From Maribacter hydrothermalis (lineage in GTDB: Bacteria > Bacteroidota > Bacteroidia > Flavobacteriales > Flavobacteriaceae), in NCBI RefSeq assembly GCF_001913155.1, contig NZ_CP018760.1, positions 4,207,159 to 4,271,158 of the forward strand: a stretch of DNA of 64,000 bases, in the 5' to 3' direction. The position numbers and the translations under genes were made by a program. Below, piece by piece: positions 1 to 10,013 of the stretch. Positions within the stretch are counted from its first letter, which is position 1, and every line of letters begins with the position of its first letter. The notes below the pieces were generated by a model. It was not told where the DNA came from. It searched no databases and worked only from the letters and a program-made list of their open reading frames with translations.

Positions 1-1437
1 GGAGGAATAGGCTCGGGAGTTACGCAAGAAACTACTTCAATATTTTTAGAAAGTGCTTATTTTAACCCTGTTTCTATTAGGAAATCTGCTAAAAGACATG
101 CTTTGAATACTGATGCTTCTTTTAGGTTTGAGCGTGGTATTGATATAGAAAATGTGGAATATAGTCTTAAAAGGGCAGCTTTATTAATTAAAGAAATTGC
201 TGGTGGTGACATTACCTCCGATGTAATAGATCTTTATCCGAATAAAACGGCAAATTTTGAAGTGTTTTTGGCTTTTGAAAAAATAAATAAGCTTATAGGA
301 CAAGAAATTCCGCAGGATACCATAAAATCTATATTAGCTTCCCTTGACATAAAACTTAAAAATGTCACGGAAACAGGTATGGGGCTAGAAGTCCCTTCAT
401 ACAGGGTCGATGTACAACGACAAGTTGATGTTATTGAAGAAATACTTCGGGTTTACGGCTATAATAATATAACTTTTAACCAAAAGTTAAACGCTTCAAT
501 TGCTACTACAAAAGCAACTGAAGATCACAAAATTCAATCTACCATAGGTAATGTGCTAGCCGCAAAAGGATATAATGAAATTTTAACAAATAGTCTTACT
601 AATCCCAATTATAATAAACTATTGGGTGAAGAAGAAGCTAACAATAAATCTATTGAAATAATAAATCCGCTAAGTGGCGAGTTATCTGTTTTACGTAAAT
701 CTTCGTTGTTTTCCGCACTAGAATGCACTAGTTATAATATCAATAGAAAAAGAGCTAACCTGAAATTATTCGAGTTTGGTAAAACATATCATTCTGAAAA
801 TAATAAAAGAGTTGAATCTAAATATTTAAGCATATTACTTACAGGAGATTCTATTCAAGAAAGCTGGACGAATAAGGCAGTACCTGCAAATTTCTTTGAG
901 CTTAAAACCATTGTTGAAACAATTCTTAGGCGCCTAGGTATTGATAATTTAAAAAGTGAACCAACAACTTCAGCCCTGTTTGCTGAAGGATTGAACTTTA
1001 CATTTAAGAAAAATACTTTAGTATCATTTGGATTAATAAAAAAGTCGATTCTTAAACATTTTGATATGAAACAAAATGTTTTATATGCCGATTTTCATTG
1101 GGATGCAATTTTGGATTTATTAATGACTACTCCTATAAAATTTAAAGAGATTCCTAAATACCCAGAAGTAAAGAGAGATTTTGCGCTTTTATTAGACCAA
1201 AAAACAACTTATAAGGAGCTTTATGATATAGCATATGGAGCAGAACGCAAATTCTTAATAGACTTTACATTGTTTGACGTTTATGAAGGCAAAAATTTAC
1301 CTGAGGGCAAAAAATCGTATGCTGTTAGTTTTACGTTACAAGATGATAAAAGTACATTGACAGAAAAACAAATTGAAAAAATAATGTCTAAACTACAAAC
1401 TGCTTACGAAACTAACTTAGGTGCAAGCCTACGGTAA
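1..1437 (+). CDS. pheT: Phenylalanine-tRNA ligase beta subunit, 3' part
   Basis: Beta subunit of the cytoplasmic phenylalanyl-tRNA synthetase, which charges tRNA-Phe as an alpha2-beta2 complex. The reading frame is open from base 1, so the gene is cut by the window edge and an apparent start at 103 (a TTG) is internal. The first visible residues carry the family signature GGxxSGVTQETT, then the LNTDASFRFERGID block. The C-terminal part (from about base 1150) is the FDX-ACB anticodon-binding domain, with KYPEVKRDFALLLD. The stop codon directly abuts the stop codon of the convergent fasciclin gene with no spacer. Identification is firm; the N-terminal tRNA-binding domain lies outside the window. 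Confidence 0.97.
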   Translation, partial: GGIGSGVTQETTSIFLESAYFNPVSIRKSAKRHALNTDASFRFERGIDIENVEYSLKRAALLIKEIAGGDITSDVIDLYPNKTANFEVFLAFEKINKLIGQEIPQDTIKSILASLDIKLKNVTETGMGLEVPSYRVDVQRQVDVIEEILRVYGYNNITFNQKLNASIATTKATEDHKIQSTIGNVLAAKGYNEILTNSLTNPNYNKLLGEEEANNKSIEIINPLSGELSVLRKSSLFSALECTSYNINRKRANLKLFEFGKTYHSENNKRVESKYLSILLTGDSIQESWTNKAVPANFFELKTIVETILRRLGIDNLKSEPTTSALFAEGLNFTFKKNTLVSFGLIKKSILKHFDMKQNVLYADFHWDAILDLLMTTPIKFKEIPKYPEVKRDFALLLDQKTTYKELYDIAYGAERKFLIDFTLFDVYEGKNLPEGKKSYAVSFTLQDDKSTLTEKQIEKIMSKLQTAYETNLGASLR

Positions 1438-2010
1438 TTAAAGCATTCTTTTAGGTAAAAATACCGCGTCTATTTCGTGGATAATGCCGTTTGATTGATT
1501 AGAATCAGCAGTAACGATTATGGCCTTGTTTCCGGCTTTATCTGTCAAAACTATATCTATACCATTCATTGTGGCGGTAATTTTTTCACCTTGTATCGTA
1601 GTAAATTTGGCTGAACCCTTACCTCGACTCATAGCTCTTAATATTGTCGAAGCGGAAAGCTTGCCGGCTATTATATGATAAGAAAGTATAGCTTTAAGGA
1701 CCTTCTTATTTTTTGGATCGTACAACTTAGTAATCGTTAAAGGTGAGAGTTTTTCGAATGCTTGATTTGATGGTGCAAAAACTGTGAACTTCCCTTTATA
1801 AGCTAAAACTTTATCTAAATTTGCTGCTATTAACGCACTATGCCATGTAGATTGATTTTCGAAAGTAGCTGTTCTTTCTATTATTGAAATTTCAGTAGCA
1901 GAGGCTTGAGCCAATACTTTTTGTAAACTAGTTTCAATTCTATCCTGTGCTTTTGTTTGCAACCCAAAAAATAGGACACACAGGGACACGAGGGATGTCC
2001 ATTTTTTCAT
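1438..2010 (-). CDS. Secreted fasciclin (FAS1) domain protein
   Basis: A 190-residue exported protein. Residues 1-21 form a signal peptide with a cleavage-like LQTKAQ end. The rest is one FAS1 domain, recognised from FTVFAPSNQAFEKL (H1-like motif) and the closing GIIHEIDAVFLP (H2-like motif). FAS1 domains mediate adhesion or surface protein contacts; the ligand here is unknown. It is a single-domain protein of normal size for bacterial FAS1 proteins. It is convergent with pheT and has its own upstream region on the minus strand. The family call is solid; the role at the cell surface is inferred. Confidence 0.9.
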   Translation of the reverse strand: MKKWTSLVSLCVLFFGLQTKAQDRIETSLQKVLAQASATEISIIERTATFENQSTWHSALIAANLDKVLAYKGKFTVFAPSNQAFEKLSPLTITKLYDPKNKKVLKAILSYHIIAGKLSASTILRAMSRGKGSAKFTTIQGEKITATMNGIDIVLTDKAGNKAIIVTADSNQSNGIIHEIDAVFLPKRML

Positions 2011-2140
2011 ACAGTAAGTTCAAAAGGGTAAATAGTTTTAAAAATCGACAAACTGCACGATTTCTCCGTTAATATACAATTAGAAGTGATATTCTCCTAG
2101 CCTAATTAGCTCTAGACTTAATTTTAACATTTTGTTAACT

Positions 2141-2148
2141 TAGATTTG
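2141..2148 (+). promoter_or_regulatory. Candidate -7 box upstream of the 2215 gene
   Basis: TAGATTTG matches the Bacteroidetes -7 consensus TAnnTTTG, 67 bp before the ATG at 2215. No clear -33 TTG lies at the right spacing, so this is a partial match. Confidence 0.35.
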
Positions 2149-2214
2149 TGACTGCTTAAAATTCTACAAATTTTCTAATTAGCTAAATTTGAGTATGTTG
2201 CTAAAAAAAAACAC

Positions 2215-2937
2215 ATGTTACTTTCAAAAACCAATATTGCTGAAAAATTAACTCAAGCAAAAACTAAAAGCTATACTTCTGAAGCAGATAGACTAAAGGA
2301 AATATATTCTATTTTTTCAGAATTAGATACGCAATTCAACCGTATAGGAAATAATATTAACAATGGTAATGGAACACCAGGCAACAAGTTTAATTTAGAA
2401 CTATTACAAACCCAAAACATATACCATACGAATGAAATAAAGCAAATATGCATTGATTATAGATTACGTTTTTTAGATACTAAATATTTTAAGGGTGAAA
2501 TACCCTCAGAGGCACTTTCAATAATTAAATCTTTAGAAAAAACCCATCAACTAGAGATTAAAGGATTTAAGATAATTGCACCTTCAAAATTATTTAAATT
2601 AGAAGACAAGGACGACCCTATACTATTTGCACCAATTGGCAATGGATACTTTTACTTAATTCACAAATGGGGCAATGACCTTCATCCATTAAGAAAAATA
2701 CTAATGTGGCCATTTAAAAGTATTGTAAACCTAACTGTATTAGTTTTATTACTAAGTTTTTTAATTACTTTAATGGTACCTGAAGGACTCTTTTCTAAAG
2801 CAAATTCAACAAAAGAGTTTCTGATTCTTAACTTTTTTATGTTTAAATGCGTAGCAGCCGTAGTTATATTTTATGGCTTTGCATTAGGTAAAAATTTCAA
2901 TCCTGCAATTTGGAACAGTAAGTATTTTAATAGTTAG
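2215..2937 (+). CDS. Conserved hypothetical membrane protein with two C-terminal helices
   Basis: I do not recognise the family. The 240-residue protein has a soluble, helix-rich N-terminal part (about residues 1-160) and two hydrophobic segments near residues 166-190 and 204-225, with a short polar tail. There is no signal peptide, so the N-terminal region is probably cytoplasmic and tethered by the two helices. The soluble part contains a Gly/Asn-rich loop (around residues 45-57) and the segment DPILFAPIGNGYFYLIHKWG. It stands alone between a minus-strand gene and a palindromic repeat. Base composition and codon use look like the neighbours. Confidence 0.7.
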   Translation: MLLSKTNIAEKLTQAKTKSYTSEADRLKEIYSIFSELDTQFNRIGNNINNGNGTPGNKFNLELLQTQNIYHTNEIKQICIDYRLRFLDTKYFKGEIPSEALSIIKSLEKTHQLEIKGFKIIAPSKLFKLEDKDDPILFAPIGNGYFYLIHKWGNDLHPLRKILMWPFKSIVNLTVLVLLLSFLITLMVPEGLFSKANSTKEFLILNFFMFKCVAAVVIFYGFALGKNFNPAIWNSKYFNS

Positions 2938-2969
2938 AAGAATTGATCTTTTATTGGCACCGCCAAAGG

Positions 2970-3045
2970 GTATAATACCCCGAGGCTTGCCTCGAAATTA
3001 AAAGTTCGTTTCGAGCGAATGCCTCGTGGGCTTGCCCCGAGGTAG
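2970..3045. repeat. REP-like palindromic intergenic element
   Basis: A GC-rich block in an AT-rich surrounding, between two convergent genes. It holds three nested palindromes: CGAGGC-TT-GCCTCG at 2981-2994; CTCGAAA (2991-2997) with TTTCGAG (3009-3015); and a 9-bp hairpin 3022-3042 (CCTCG, bulged T, GGGC-TT-GCCC, CGAGG). GGCTTGCC occurs in both end hairpins. This architecture resembles REP/BIME-type elements spread by RAYT (TnpA-REP) transposases. Copies elsewhere in the genome cannot be checked here. It lacks a U-tract, so it is not a standard terminator. Confidence 0.6.
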
Positions 3046-3046
3046 T

Positions 3047-4171
3047 TTACTTTACAAATATTGTTTGCGGTACTCCGTCTAAATTTATGTTGTCAATAAT
3101 TTTAAGTTCTGGAGCCGTACTAACCCGTAAAACCCCACCCTTACCTGCCTGGTTTTTCTTTTGATAGCCTATTAGCATATACTTATTGTTATCATCATGC
3201 GCTATTGCTGATGTAGAACCAATATTATATTTGACATTAATTTCTGATTCTGATAAGAAATTTTCAAATAAATACACAACCGTATTATTAGTTTGAAAAT
3301 CATATATAGCCGGAACCATATCTATTTCAGCATCAAGAATTGCTTTTTGAAAATACATTTTACCGGTTATATCTAAAAAAGAGTCTTTAGTAGTTGTAAA
3401 ATTAGGTTCACTATTTTCTCCATAAGTTGTATATGTTTTATCTAAAGAAACTGGATCTATAATTGTATGAAATTCCGGATAGCTAATAATTATTTGCTCA
3501 AGACCATTCTTAAATAGTTTTTTTGCATTAACACCTAAATCCAGTTCTATTAGCTCTTCATTTGTACTTAGATCAAATACTGATAAATGAAACTCGTCCG
3601 TAACAAATTCATTTAGAGTTAAGACAAATAATCTATTTGCAGAAGAAATTAAATCTATTGGTTTTTTATCTAAAATAAGTTCAATATAGGGCTCTGATGT
3701 TTCATTCTTAGAATAAATACGTACTACTTTCTGACTATCTTTTCCAGGTAAATCCATTTCATAAGAAATCATTACGTATTTATCTGTATGGGCTATGGAA
3801 GTAATCTGTATAGCACAAGGTTCAATATCATTAAACATCTCTAATAACATAGCCTCATTGCTTATTACATTATACCACTGTATATAGCCCTTACAGTTGC
3901 TAGTATAATAGAAACTAATATCATTTGAAGTTCTAAACTTCTTATAGGTAGAAGGAATGTTCGCGAAAGTAGACAATTCACCATTTACTGTTAATTCTCC
4001 ATTTAACGCACTAAGCTCTAATGCACTCAATTGGTTATTCTTTGATAAAAAGACGGTATAATTGACTGGAATCCCAGTTTCTTCTATTTCTGAAGATGCC
4101 GATGAAGATTTATCGCACGAAACGAAACTAAAGGCCAGCACAAAGCAGACCATAAGATTGTAGGTTTTCAT
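3047..4171 (-). CDS. Hypothetical lipoprotein
   Basis: A 374-residue protein with a lipoprotein signal peptide: a hydrophobic core followed by the lipobox FSFVSC, acylated Cys at residue 19, then a Ser-rich linker. The body is all-beta-looking, with repeated short strands and aromatic/hydrophobic alternation, which may be a beta-propeller, but I do not recognise a named family. It is likely anchored in the cell envelope. It lies 35 bp downstream of the ABC-F gene on the same strand and could be co-transcribed. Its stop is immediately next to the REP-like element. Confidence 0.75.
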   Translation of the reverse strand: MKTYNLMVCFVLAFSFVSCDKSSSASSEIEETGIPVNYTVFLSKNNQLSALELSALNGELTVNGELSTFANIPSTYKKFRTSNDISFYYTSNCKGYIQWYNVISNEAMLLEMFNDIEPCAIQITSIAHTDKYVMISYEMDLPGKDSQKVVRIYSKNETSEPYIELILDKKPIDLISSANRLFVLTLNEFVTDEFHLSVFDLSTNEELIELDLGVNAKKLFKNGLEQIIISYPEFHTIIDPVSLDKTYTTYGENSEPNFTTTKDSFLDITGKMYFQKAILDAEIDMVPAIYDFQTNNTVVYLFENFLSESEINVKYNIGSTSAIAHDDNNKYMLIGYQKKNQAGKGGVLRVSTAPELKIIDNINLDGVPQTIFVK

Positions 4172-4206
4172 AAAACATTGATTTGGGTTAATCTATTCTA
4201 TGCGTT

Positions 4207-5838
<1,632 letters not shown>

Positions 5839-5851
5839 TTAAAAATCCGTG

Positions 5852-5859
5852 CAAAAATA
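5852..5859 (-). promoter_or_regulatory. Candidate -7 box of the ABC-F gene
   Basis: On the minus strand this reads TATTTTTG, a full TAnnTTTG match, giving a leader of about 20 nt before the ATG at 5826. No good -33 TTG was found. Confidence 0.5.
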
Positions 5860-5973
5860 CTGAATATATTAGCTTTAACTATCTAGTTTGCCATCAATTT
5901 TCTACAATCGTTTTTAAATAAAAGCTAAACAACATTTAACTAGGCATTAACAACAACTGGAAATAAGGTTTAT

Positions 5974-5981
5974 TATTTTTG
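5974..5981 (+). promoter_or_regulatory. Candidate -7 box of the 6006 lipoprotein gene
   Basis: TATTTTTG matches TAnnTTTG, 24 bp before the ATG at 6006. It overlaps an in-frame TTG at 5979, which argues against that TTG as the start codon. Confidence 0.5.
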
Positions 5982-6005
5982 ACTAGGATCATTTCCTCAT
6001 ATTAT

Positions 6006-7388
6006 ATGGCAAGACTTTTACTCTCTACATTCATAGTTTTTTTAGTGAGCTGCTCCACGGCAAAAAAAGAATCGGAAGCTGTTTTATTTGCTGGCGAAAT
6101 TGTAAATCCTACAAGTACCCAGGTAATTCTTATGAAAGGGAACGAAAAAATAGATTCTGCCCTTATAGACAGTAAAAATAGATTCAAGTTTAACTTACCA
6201 TCTATTGAAAATGGATTATACCATTTTAATTTATCTCCAGAATACCAATATGTTTATCTAGAAAAAGGAGATAGCCTTATGGTTAGGCTCAATACTATTT
6301 ATTTTGACGAATCATTAGTTTTCTCAGGTAGTAATGAAGAAACAAATAACTTTCTTTTAGAACTCTTTCTTGCTGCTGAAGAAGAAGATTCTGCCATGTA
6401 TACAGATTATTATGAGCTAGAACCAAATGATTTTTTGGAAAAAATAAAGTCTTTAAAAAATGAAAAAATAAAGCGCCTAAAAGAACTAAAGGCCGAAACT
6501 ACCATGTCTGAAAATGGCTTTGAATTATTATTAGGAAGTATAGACTACACTTATAATCGATACAAAGAAATATATCCTTTTCAGCATAAAAGAAAAACTG
6601 CTGAAGAAAATCTACATGATTTGCCTAAAGATTTTTATTCCTATAGAAAAAATTTAGATTTCGACAATCAACATTTAACTTATCTGAGGCCATATTATGA
6701 TTTTATGAAGGCGCATTTTGGAAACTTATCTTATATGAGTTGCCTACATGATTGTAACAATAGAAATTCAGAATCTAGTAAGCAACTACATTTTAACAAA
6801 CATAAACTTCACTTAATTGATAGTTTAGTCATAGATAAAGATTTAAGGGACAACTTATTTAGAAATGTAGCTTTTGACTATCTTCTAAAAAAGAAAGATG
6901 CCCCAGAAAACACGGAAATCTTTTTAAATGAGTTTAAGACGGTTTCTAAAAATAATATGCATATTGAGGAAATTGAAAATCTTTACCAAGGCATAGCCAA
7001 CCTTCAGCCTTCTAAAATTATACCTAATTTAAATGTTGTATCATTTGAAAATGAAAATATAACTTTAACCGAAGTTGCAAAAAACAAAAAAGTTTTATTC
7101 TATTTCTGGTCAGGAAGCAATAAAAAACAATATCAAGATATCTTCAAAAGAATTGCCGAATTAAAAGAAAAGAGGCCAGATCACGAATTAATAGGGATAA
7201 ATATTAAAACTGATTTTAATGACTGGAAAGTTATTCTAAAAACTCTTGGAATAGATTCTACTTCACAATACCACAGCAATAACTTTAAAGAGTTGACAGA
7301 GAAATTAGTTTTATACCCTATAAATAAAGCTATTATTACCGATAATGCCGTTATAGTTGATGGCTTTTCTAATATATATTACAATTAA
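6006..7388 (+). CDS. Lipoprotein with DUF4369-like and cysteine-less thioredoxin-like domains
   Basis: A 460-residue lipoprotein. I place the start at ATG 6006 (MARLLLSTF...VSC lipobox) because an upstream in-frame TTG at 5979 sits inside a -7 promoter box. Residues about 30-110 resemble the DUF4369 domain found at the N-terminus of Bacteroidetes TlpA-like disulfide proteins. The C-terminal 130 residues have the thioredoxin-like pattern VLFYFWSGSNKKQ, where a TlpA protein would have FWATWCxPC; both active-site cysteines are absent. A redox role is therefore unlikely, and it may be a binding or structural derivative. Probably periplasm-facing. It is a single-gene unit ending at a hairpin. Confidence 0.75.
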   Translation: MARLLLSTFIVFLVSCSTAKKESEAVLFAGEIVNPTSTQVILMKGNEKIDSALIDSKNRFKFNLPSIENGLYHFNLSPEYQYVYLEKGDSLMVRLNTIYFDESLVFSGSNEETNNFLLELFLAAEEEDSAMYTDYYELEPNDFLEKIKSLKNEKIKRLKELKAETTMSENGFELLLGSIDYTYNRYKEIYPFQHKRKTAEENLHDLPKDFYSYRKNLDFDNQHLTYLRPYYDFMKAHFGNLSYMSCLHDCNNRNSESSKQLHFNKHKLHLIDSLVIDKDLRDNLFRNVAFDYLLKKKDAPENTEIFLNEFKTVSKNNMHIEEIENLYQGIANLQPSKIIPNLNVVSFENENITLTEVAKNKKVLFYFWSGSNKKQYQDIFKRIAELKEKRPDHELIGINIKTDFNDWKVILKTLGIDSTSQYHSNNFKELTEKLVLYPINKAIITDNAVIVDGFSNIYYN

Positions 7389-7402
7389 CAAATTGTTTTT
7401 TT
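7381..7402 (+). terminator. Short rho-independent terminator
   Basis: Stem ACAATT/AATTGT with loop AACA, followed by a run of T. The stem overlaps the stop codon of the 6006 gene. Only six weak base pairs, so moderate confidence. Confidence 0.5.
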
Positions 7403-7419
7403 AACAGTAAATATGGGTA

Positions 7420-8229
7420 TTAATGACTATTGTGATTCTCCAGTAATTTTTCAAACCAAAGTCCTGGCAATAAATTCTTAAGGGTCAACGATAGCTTTTG
7501 AATAAACGATCCCACTCTATAATGCGGTTTTGGATTTTTGGTCTCAATAATTTTAGCAATTATTTTACCCACTTCTATTGGGTCACCACCACTATCTACA
7601 TCAGCATCTATAGCTTCCAGTGTACTTGAATAATCTTTTTTATACGGTGATTTTTCATAAACTGGTGCATGATATCTGCCAGCGGCAATATTAGTAGCAA
7701 AATCACCTGGAGCCACTGTCGTGAACTTTACACCAAAACATTTTGTTTCAAATCTATAGCTTTCTGTAACCATTTCTAAAGCTGCTTTAGATGCGGAATA
7801 AATTCCTCTAAATGGTAAACCCATATACCCAGCTATAGAGGTTATATTGATAACTAGCCCCATTTTTTGCGCTCTCATTATTGGTAGCACTTCATTAATA
7901 ACACGCAATGGCCCATTAAAATTTGTTGCAAATGCATTTACTACTTCCGATTGTGGAGTTTCTTCCATAGGTCCTGTTATGCCCACACCTGCATTATTGA
8001 CCAATACATCTATTCTTGATTCTTTTTTAATCAGAGCCGCAATACATGTTTTTATAGTTTCTATATTTTGAACATCCATTTCTAAAAGTGGAAAATCTAC
8101 AAACGACGAATATTTAGATAGGTTTCTTGTAGTACCATAAACAATATATCCTTTTTCTTTAAGATGCAGACCTATGGCTTTTCCTATACCCGATGACCCA
8201 CCTGTAATTAGAACTACTTTTGTTTTCAT
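7420..8229 (-). CDS. Short-chain dehydrogenase/reductase (classical SDR)
   Basis: A 269-residue NAD(P)-dependent oxidoreductase with the classical SDR pattern: nucleotide-binding TGGSSGIG near residue 9, NNAGVG around residue 88, catalytic Ser in NITSIAGY and the YSASK pair. Length is usual for the family. The substrate cannot be told from sequence; the closest general types act on retinol/steroid-like or acyl substrates. It is monocistronic between a convergent lipoprotein gene and the SRP RNA, which points the same way. Cytoplasmic, with no signal peptide. Confidence 0.9.
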   Translation of the reverse strand: MKTKVVLITGGSSGIGKAIGLHLKEKGYIVYGTTRNLSKYSSFVDFPLLEMDVQNIETIKTCIAALIKKESRIDVLVNNAGVGITGPMEETPQSEVVNAFATNFNGPLRVINEVLPIMRAQKMGLVINITSIAGYMGLPFRGIYSASKAALEMVTESYRFETKCFGVKFTTVAPGDFATNIAAGRYHAPVYEKSPYKKDYSSTLEAIDADVDSGGDPIEVGKIIAKIIETKNPKPHYRVGSFIQKLSLTLKNLLPGLWFEKLLENHNSH

Positions 8230-8316
8230 TTTATAGAAAATTAAGCGACGCTAAATTAAATATTGTATTGATTTTGAAGATGTTACCTACATTCCACATA
8301 GCTGAATTTAAGGCAT

Positions 8317-8324
8317 AAAAAAAA
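8317..8324 (-). terminator. U-tract ending the SRP RNA
   Basis: Eight A on the plus strand directly follow the closing GGCAAG stem of the SRP RNA. On the minus strand this is stem plus U-tract, a standard intrinsic terminator formed with the RNA's own terminal helix. Confidence 0.6.
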
Positions 8325-8418
8325 GGCAAGCTACCTACATCGCACCGCTACGACCATATACCCTTGCTGCGTTCCCGCCCTGGGGGATTCTACAGGAGCT
8401 GGTCGTGTAGGACTTGCC
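8325..8418 (-). ncRNA. ffs: Signal recognition particle RNA (small bacterial type)
   Basis: About 94 nt, transcribed from the minus strand. It folds as one long hairpin: 5' GGCAAGTCCTAC pairs with 3' GTAGGTAGCTTGCC. The apical part carries the conserved Ffh-binding region, read on the minus strand as CCAGGGCGGGAACGCAGCAA, with the GGAA-type loop and the asymmetric AGCA internal loop. It binds Ffh and targets nascent membrane and secreted proteins to FtsY and the translocon. A consensus promoter lies immediately upstream and a U-tract downstream, which fix the ends to within a few bases. It lies in the 312-bp gap between the SDR and cyclotransferase genes. Confidence 0.93.
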
Positions 8419-8423
8419 AGGTG

Positions 8424-8453
8424 CAAATATACAATCTTTTAAATCTTTCCCAA
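8424..8453 (-). promoter_or_regulatory. Consensus Bacteroidetes promoter of the SRP RNA
   Basis: Read on the minus strand: TTG (8453-8451), 19-bp spacer, TATATTTG (8431-8424). This is a full TTG-N19-TAnnTTTG match, placed about 6 bp before the RNA 5' end. It is the best promoter in the window and a useful internal reference for the others. Confidence 0.8.
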
Positions 8454-8541
8454 TCGTTTTAGTTTCTATTTTTATGAATTAAATTACCTTGCAAGAATAG
8501 TAAACAATCTTACTACAAAATCTTAAATTAAACTTATTAAA

Positions 8542-9597
8542 ATGAGTGCAGTTAAATTTTATTGTATAGTTCTAATTACCAGCATATTTGCTTCATGTGG
8601 TAGCGGCAATCAAAAAGCATCATCTTTGTTTGAAATTAAACTAGAAGATAATCTCAATCAAATTAACCAGAATAAAAATGTAGGTATTCGCATAGAAAAT
8701 AAAAAAAATAAGGAAATTGAAAACGTAGTTTATATTATTGACGGACGTGAACTTCCTGTAAATAATGGTAAGATTACAATCGATGTACCAACATTAGGCT
8801 CTAAGGTATTAACTGCAAAGATTTCTTTTGAAAATGAAACAATAGAAATCAATAAGAATATTAAAGTTCTTTCAGAAAAAGCTCCTGAAATTTATACCTA
8901 CACCATTATTAATGAATACCCGCACGACACAAAAGCGTATACACAAGGGCTAGAGTTCCATAATGATACCTTATATGAGTCTACCGGTAAAAAAGGAGAG
9001 TCATTCTTAAGAAAACTAAACTTTAAAACAGGTGAAGTATATGGGCAAATAGATTTAGACAATAGTTATTTTGGCGAAGGTATTACGATACTTAATAATA
9101 AAATTTACCAACTTACATGGCAAAGCGGTCTTGGTTTTATTTACGACTTAAGAACATTTAAAAAGCTCGACAATTTTCAATACGGTAAAAGTCGCGAAGG
9201 CTGGGGCTTAACTAATGATGGTTCTAAACTATTTAAAAGTGATGGTACTGAAAAAATTTGGTTTTTAAATCCAGATACTTTGACAGAGGAAGGTTATATT
9301 GAAACTGTCACCAACTCTTCAATTTTTAATTCTGCAAATGAGCTTGAATTTGTTAACGGTAAAATTTATGCCAATGTATATCAAAAACCTAGTGTAATGA
9401 TCATTGATAGCAATACTGGTGCTATTGAAGGCGTTATTAATTTTAGTGGTCTTAGCGATATTATTACTAAAACAGCAAATTGGGATAAAGTAAACTATGT
9501 TTTAAACGGTATTGCTTACCACCCAGATAGAAAAACATTTTTTGTTACCGGTAAGTATTGGGATAAAATGTTCGAAGTACAAATCCACAAAAAATAG
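8542..9597 (+). CDS. Glutaminyl-peptide cyclotransferase (lipoprotein)
   Basis: Secreted plant/bacterial-type glutamine cyclotransferase, a five-bladed propeller enzyme that turns N-terminal Gln into pyroglutamate with release of ammonia. Residues 1-19 are a lipoprotein signal (TSIFASC). A Big-like linker (about 25-110) precedes the enzyme domain, whose family motifs are seen: YPHDTKAYTQGLEF, LYESTGKKGES, FGEGIT and GWGLTNDG. Length 351 is larger than the bare enzyme because of the linker. It is the first gene of a three-gene run with the thioesterase (1-bp gap) and a beta-helix lipoprotein. Substrates are likely exported proteins or peptides. Confidence 0.92.
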   Translation: MSAVKFYCIVLITSIFASCGSGNQKASSLFEIKLEDNLNQINQNKNVGIRIENKKNKEIENVVYIIDGRELPVNNGKITIDVPTLGSKVLTAKISFENETIEINKNIKVLSEKAPEIYTYTIINEYPHDTKAYTQGLEFHNDTLYESTGKKGESFLRKLNFKTGEVYGQIDLDNSYFGEGITILNNKIYQLTWQSGLGFIYDLRTFKKLDNFQYGKSREGWGLTNDGSKLFKSDGTEKIWFLNPDTLTEEGYIETVTNSSIFNSANELEFVNGKIYANVYQKPSVMIIDSNTGAIEGVINFSGLSDIITKTANWDKVNYVLNGIAYHPDRKTFFVTGKYWDKMFEVQIHKK

Positions 9598-9598
9598 C

Positions 9599-9988
9599 AT
9601 GAACGGTTTTAAAAAAAAAATAATTGTTTCTAAGGACGATTTAGATGATTTAAACCACGTTAACAATGTACGCTATGTTCAGTGGATTCAAGATATTTCT
9701 AAAGAACATTGGCAGGCAGAAGCATCTCAACAAATGCAAGAAGAAGTTATTTGGGTTGTTCTAAGCCATCATATTGAATATAAAAATGCAGCAGTTTTAA
9801 ATGACCCTATTCTTATTTCTACATATATAGCATCAAGCTCTGGGGCAAAATCTATTAGAGTAGTAGAAATGTATCATGGTAAAACCAATAAATTATTAGT
9901 AAAAGCAAGTACCGAATGGTGTTTACTTCATAGCAAAACTTATAGACCCCTAAGAATTCCCGAAGAAATTAAAGATGTATTTCTTTAA
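9599..9988 (+). CDS. Acyl-CoA thioesterase, 4HBT hotdog fold
   Basis: Predicted 129-residue thioesterase of the YbgC/FadM type. The motif DLDDLNHVNNVRYVQWIQD is the typical hotdog active-site block with its Asp and HVNN. I chose the ATG at 9599, one base after the stop of the upstream gene; an open frame extends back to 9512 but that part overlaps the cyclotransferase coding region and adds no family sequence. Cytoplasmic. Translational coupling with the cyclotransferase is likely from spacing. The physiological acyl-CoA is unknown. Confidence 0.88.
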   Translation: MNGFKKKIIVSKDDLDDLNHVNNVRYVQWIQDISKEHWQAEASQQMQEEVIWVVLSHHIEYKNAAVLNDPILISTYIASSSGAKSIRVVEMYHGKTNKLLVKASTEWCLLHSKTYRPLRIPEEIKDVFL

Positions 9989-10013
9989 TAAAATACTTTA
10001 AAATACTACTTAC

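Noticed and set aside
103..108. Apparent start of pheT
   Set aside because: The codon is TTG within a conserved motif, and the frame is open and family-like back to base 1; it is not a start, the gene is cut by the window.
2271..2453. Open frame on the opposite strand of the 2215 gene
   Set aside because: No signal, no start context and contained within a better-supported gene; a shadow frame typical of this AT-rich sequence.
9512..9598. Longer start for the thioesterase gene
   Set aside because: It overlaps the cyclotransferase coding region and adds residues unlike the family; ATG 9599 is right after the stop.
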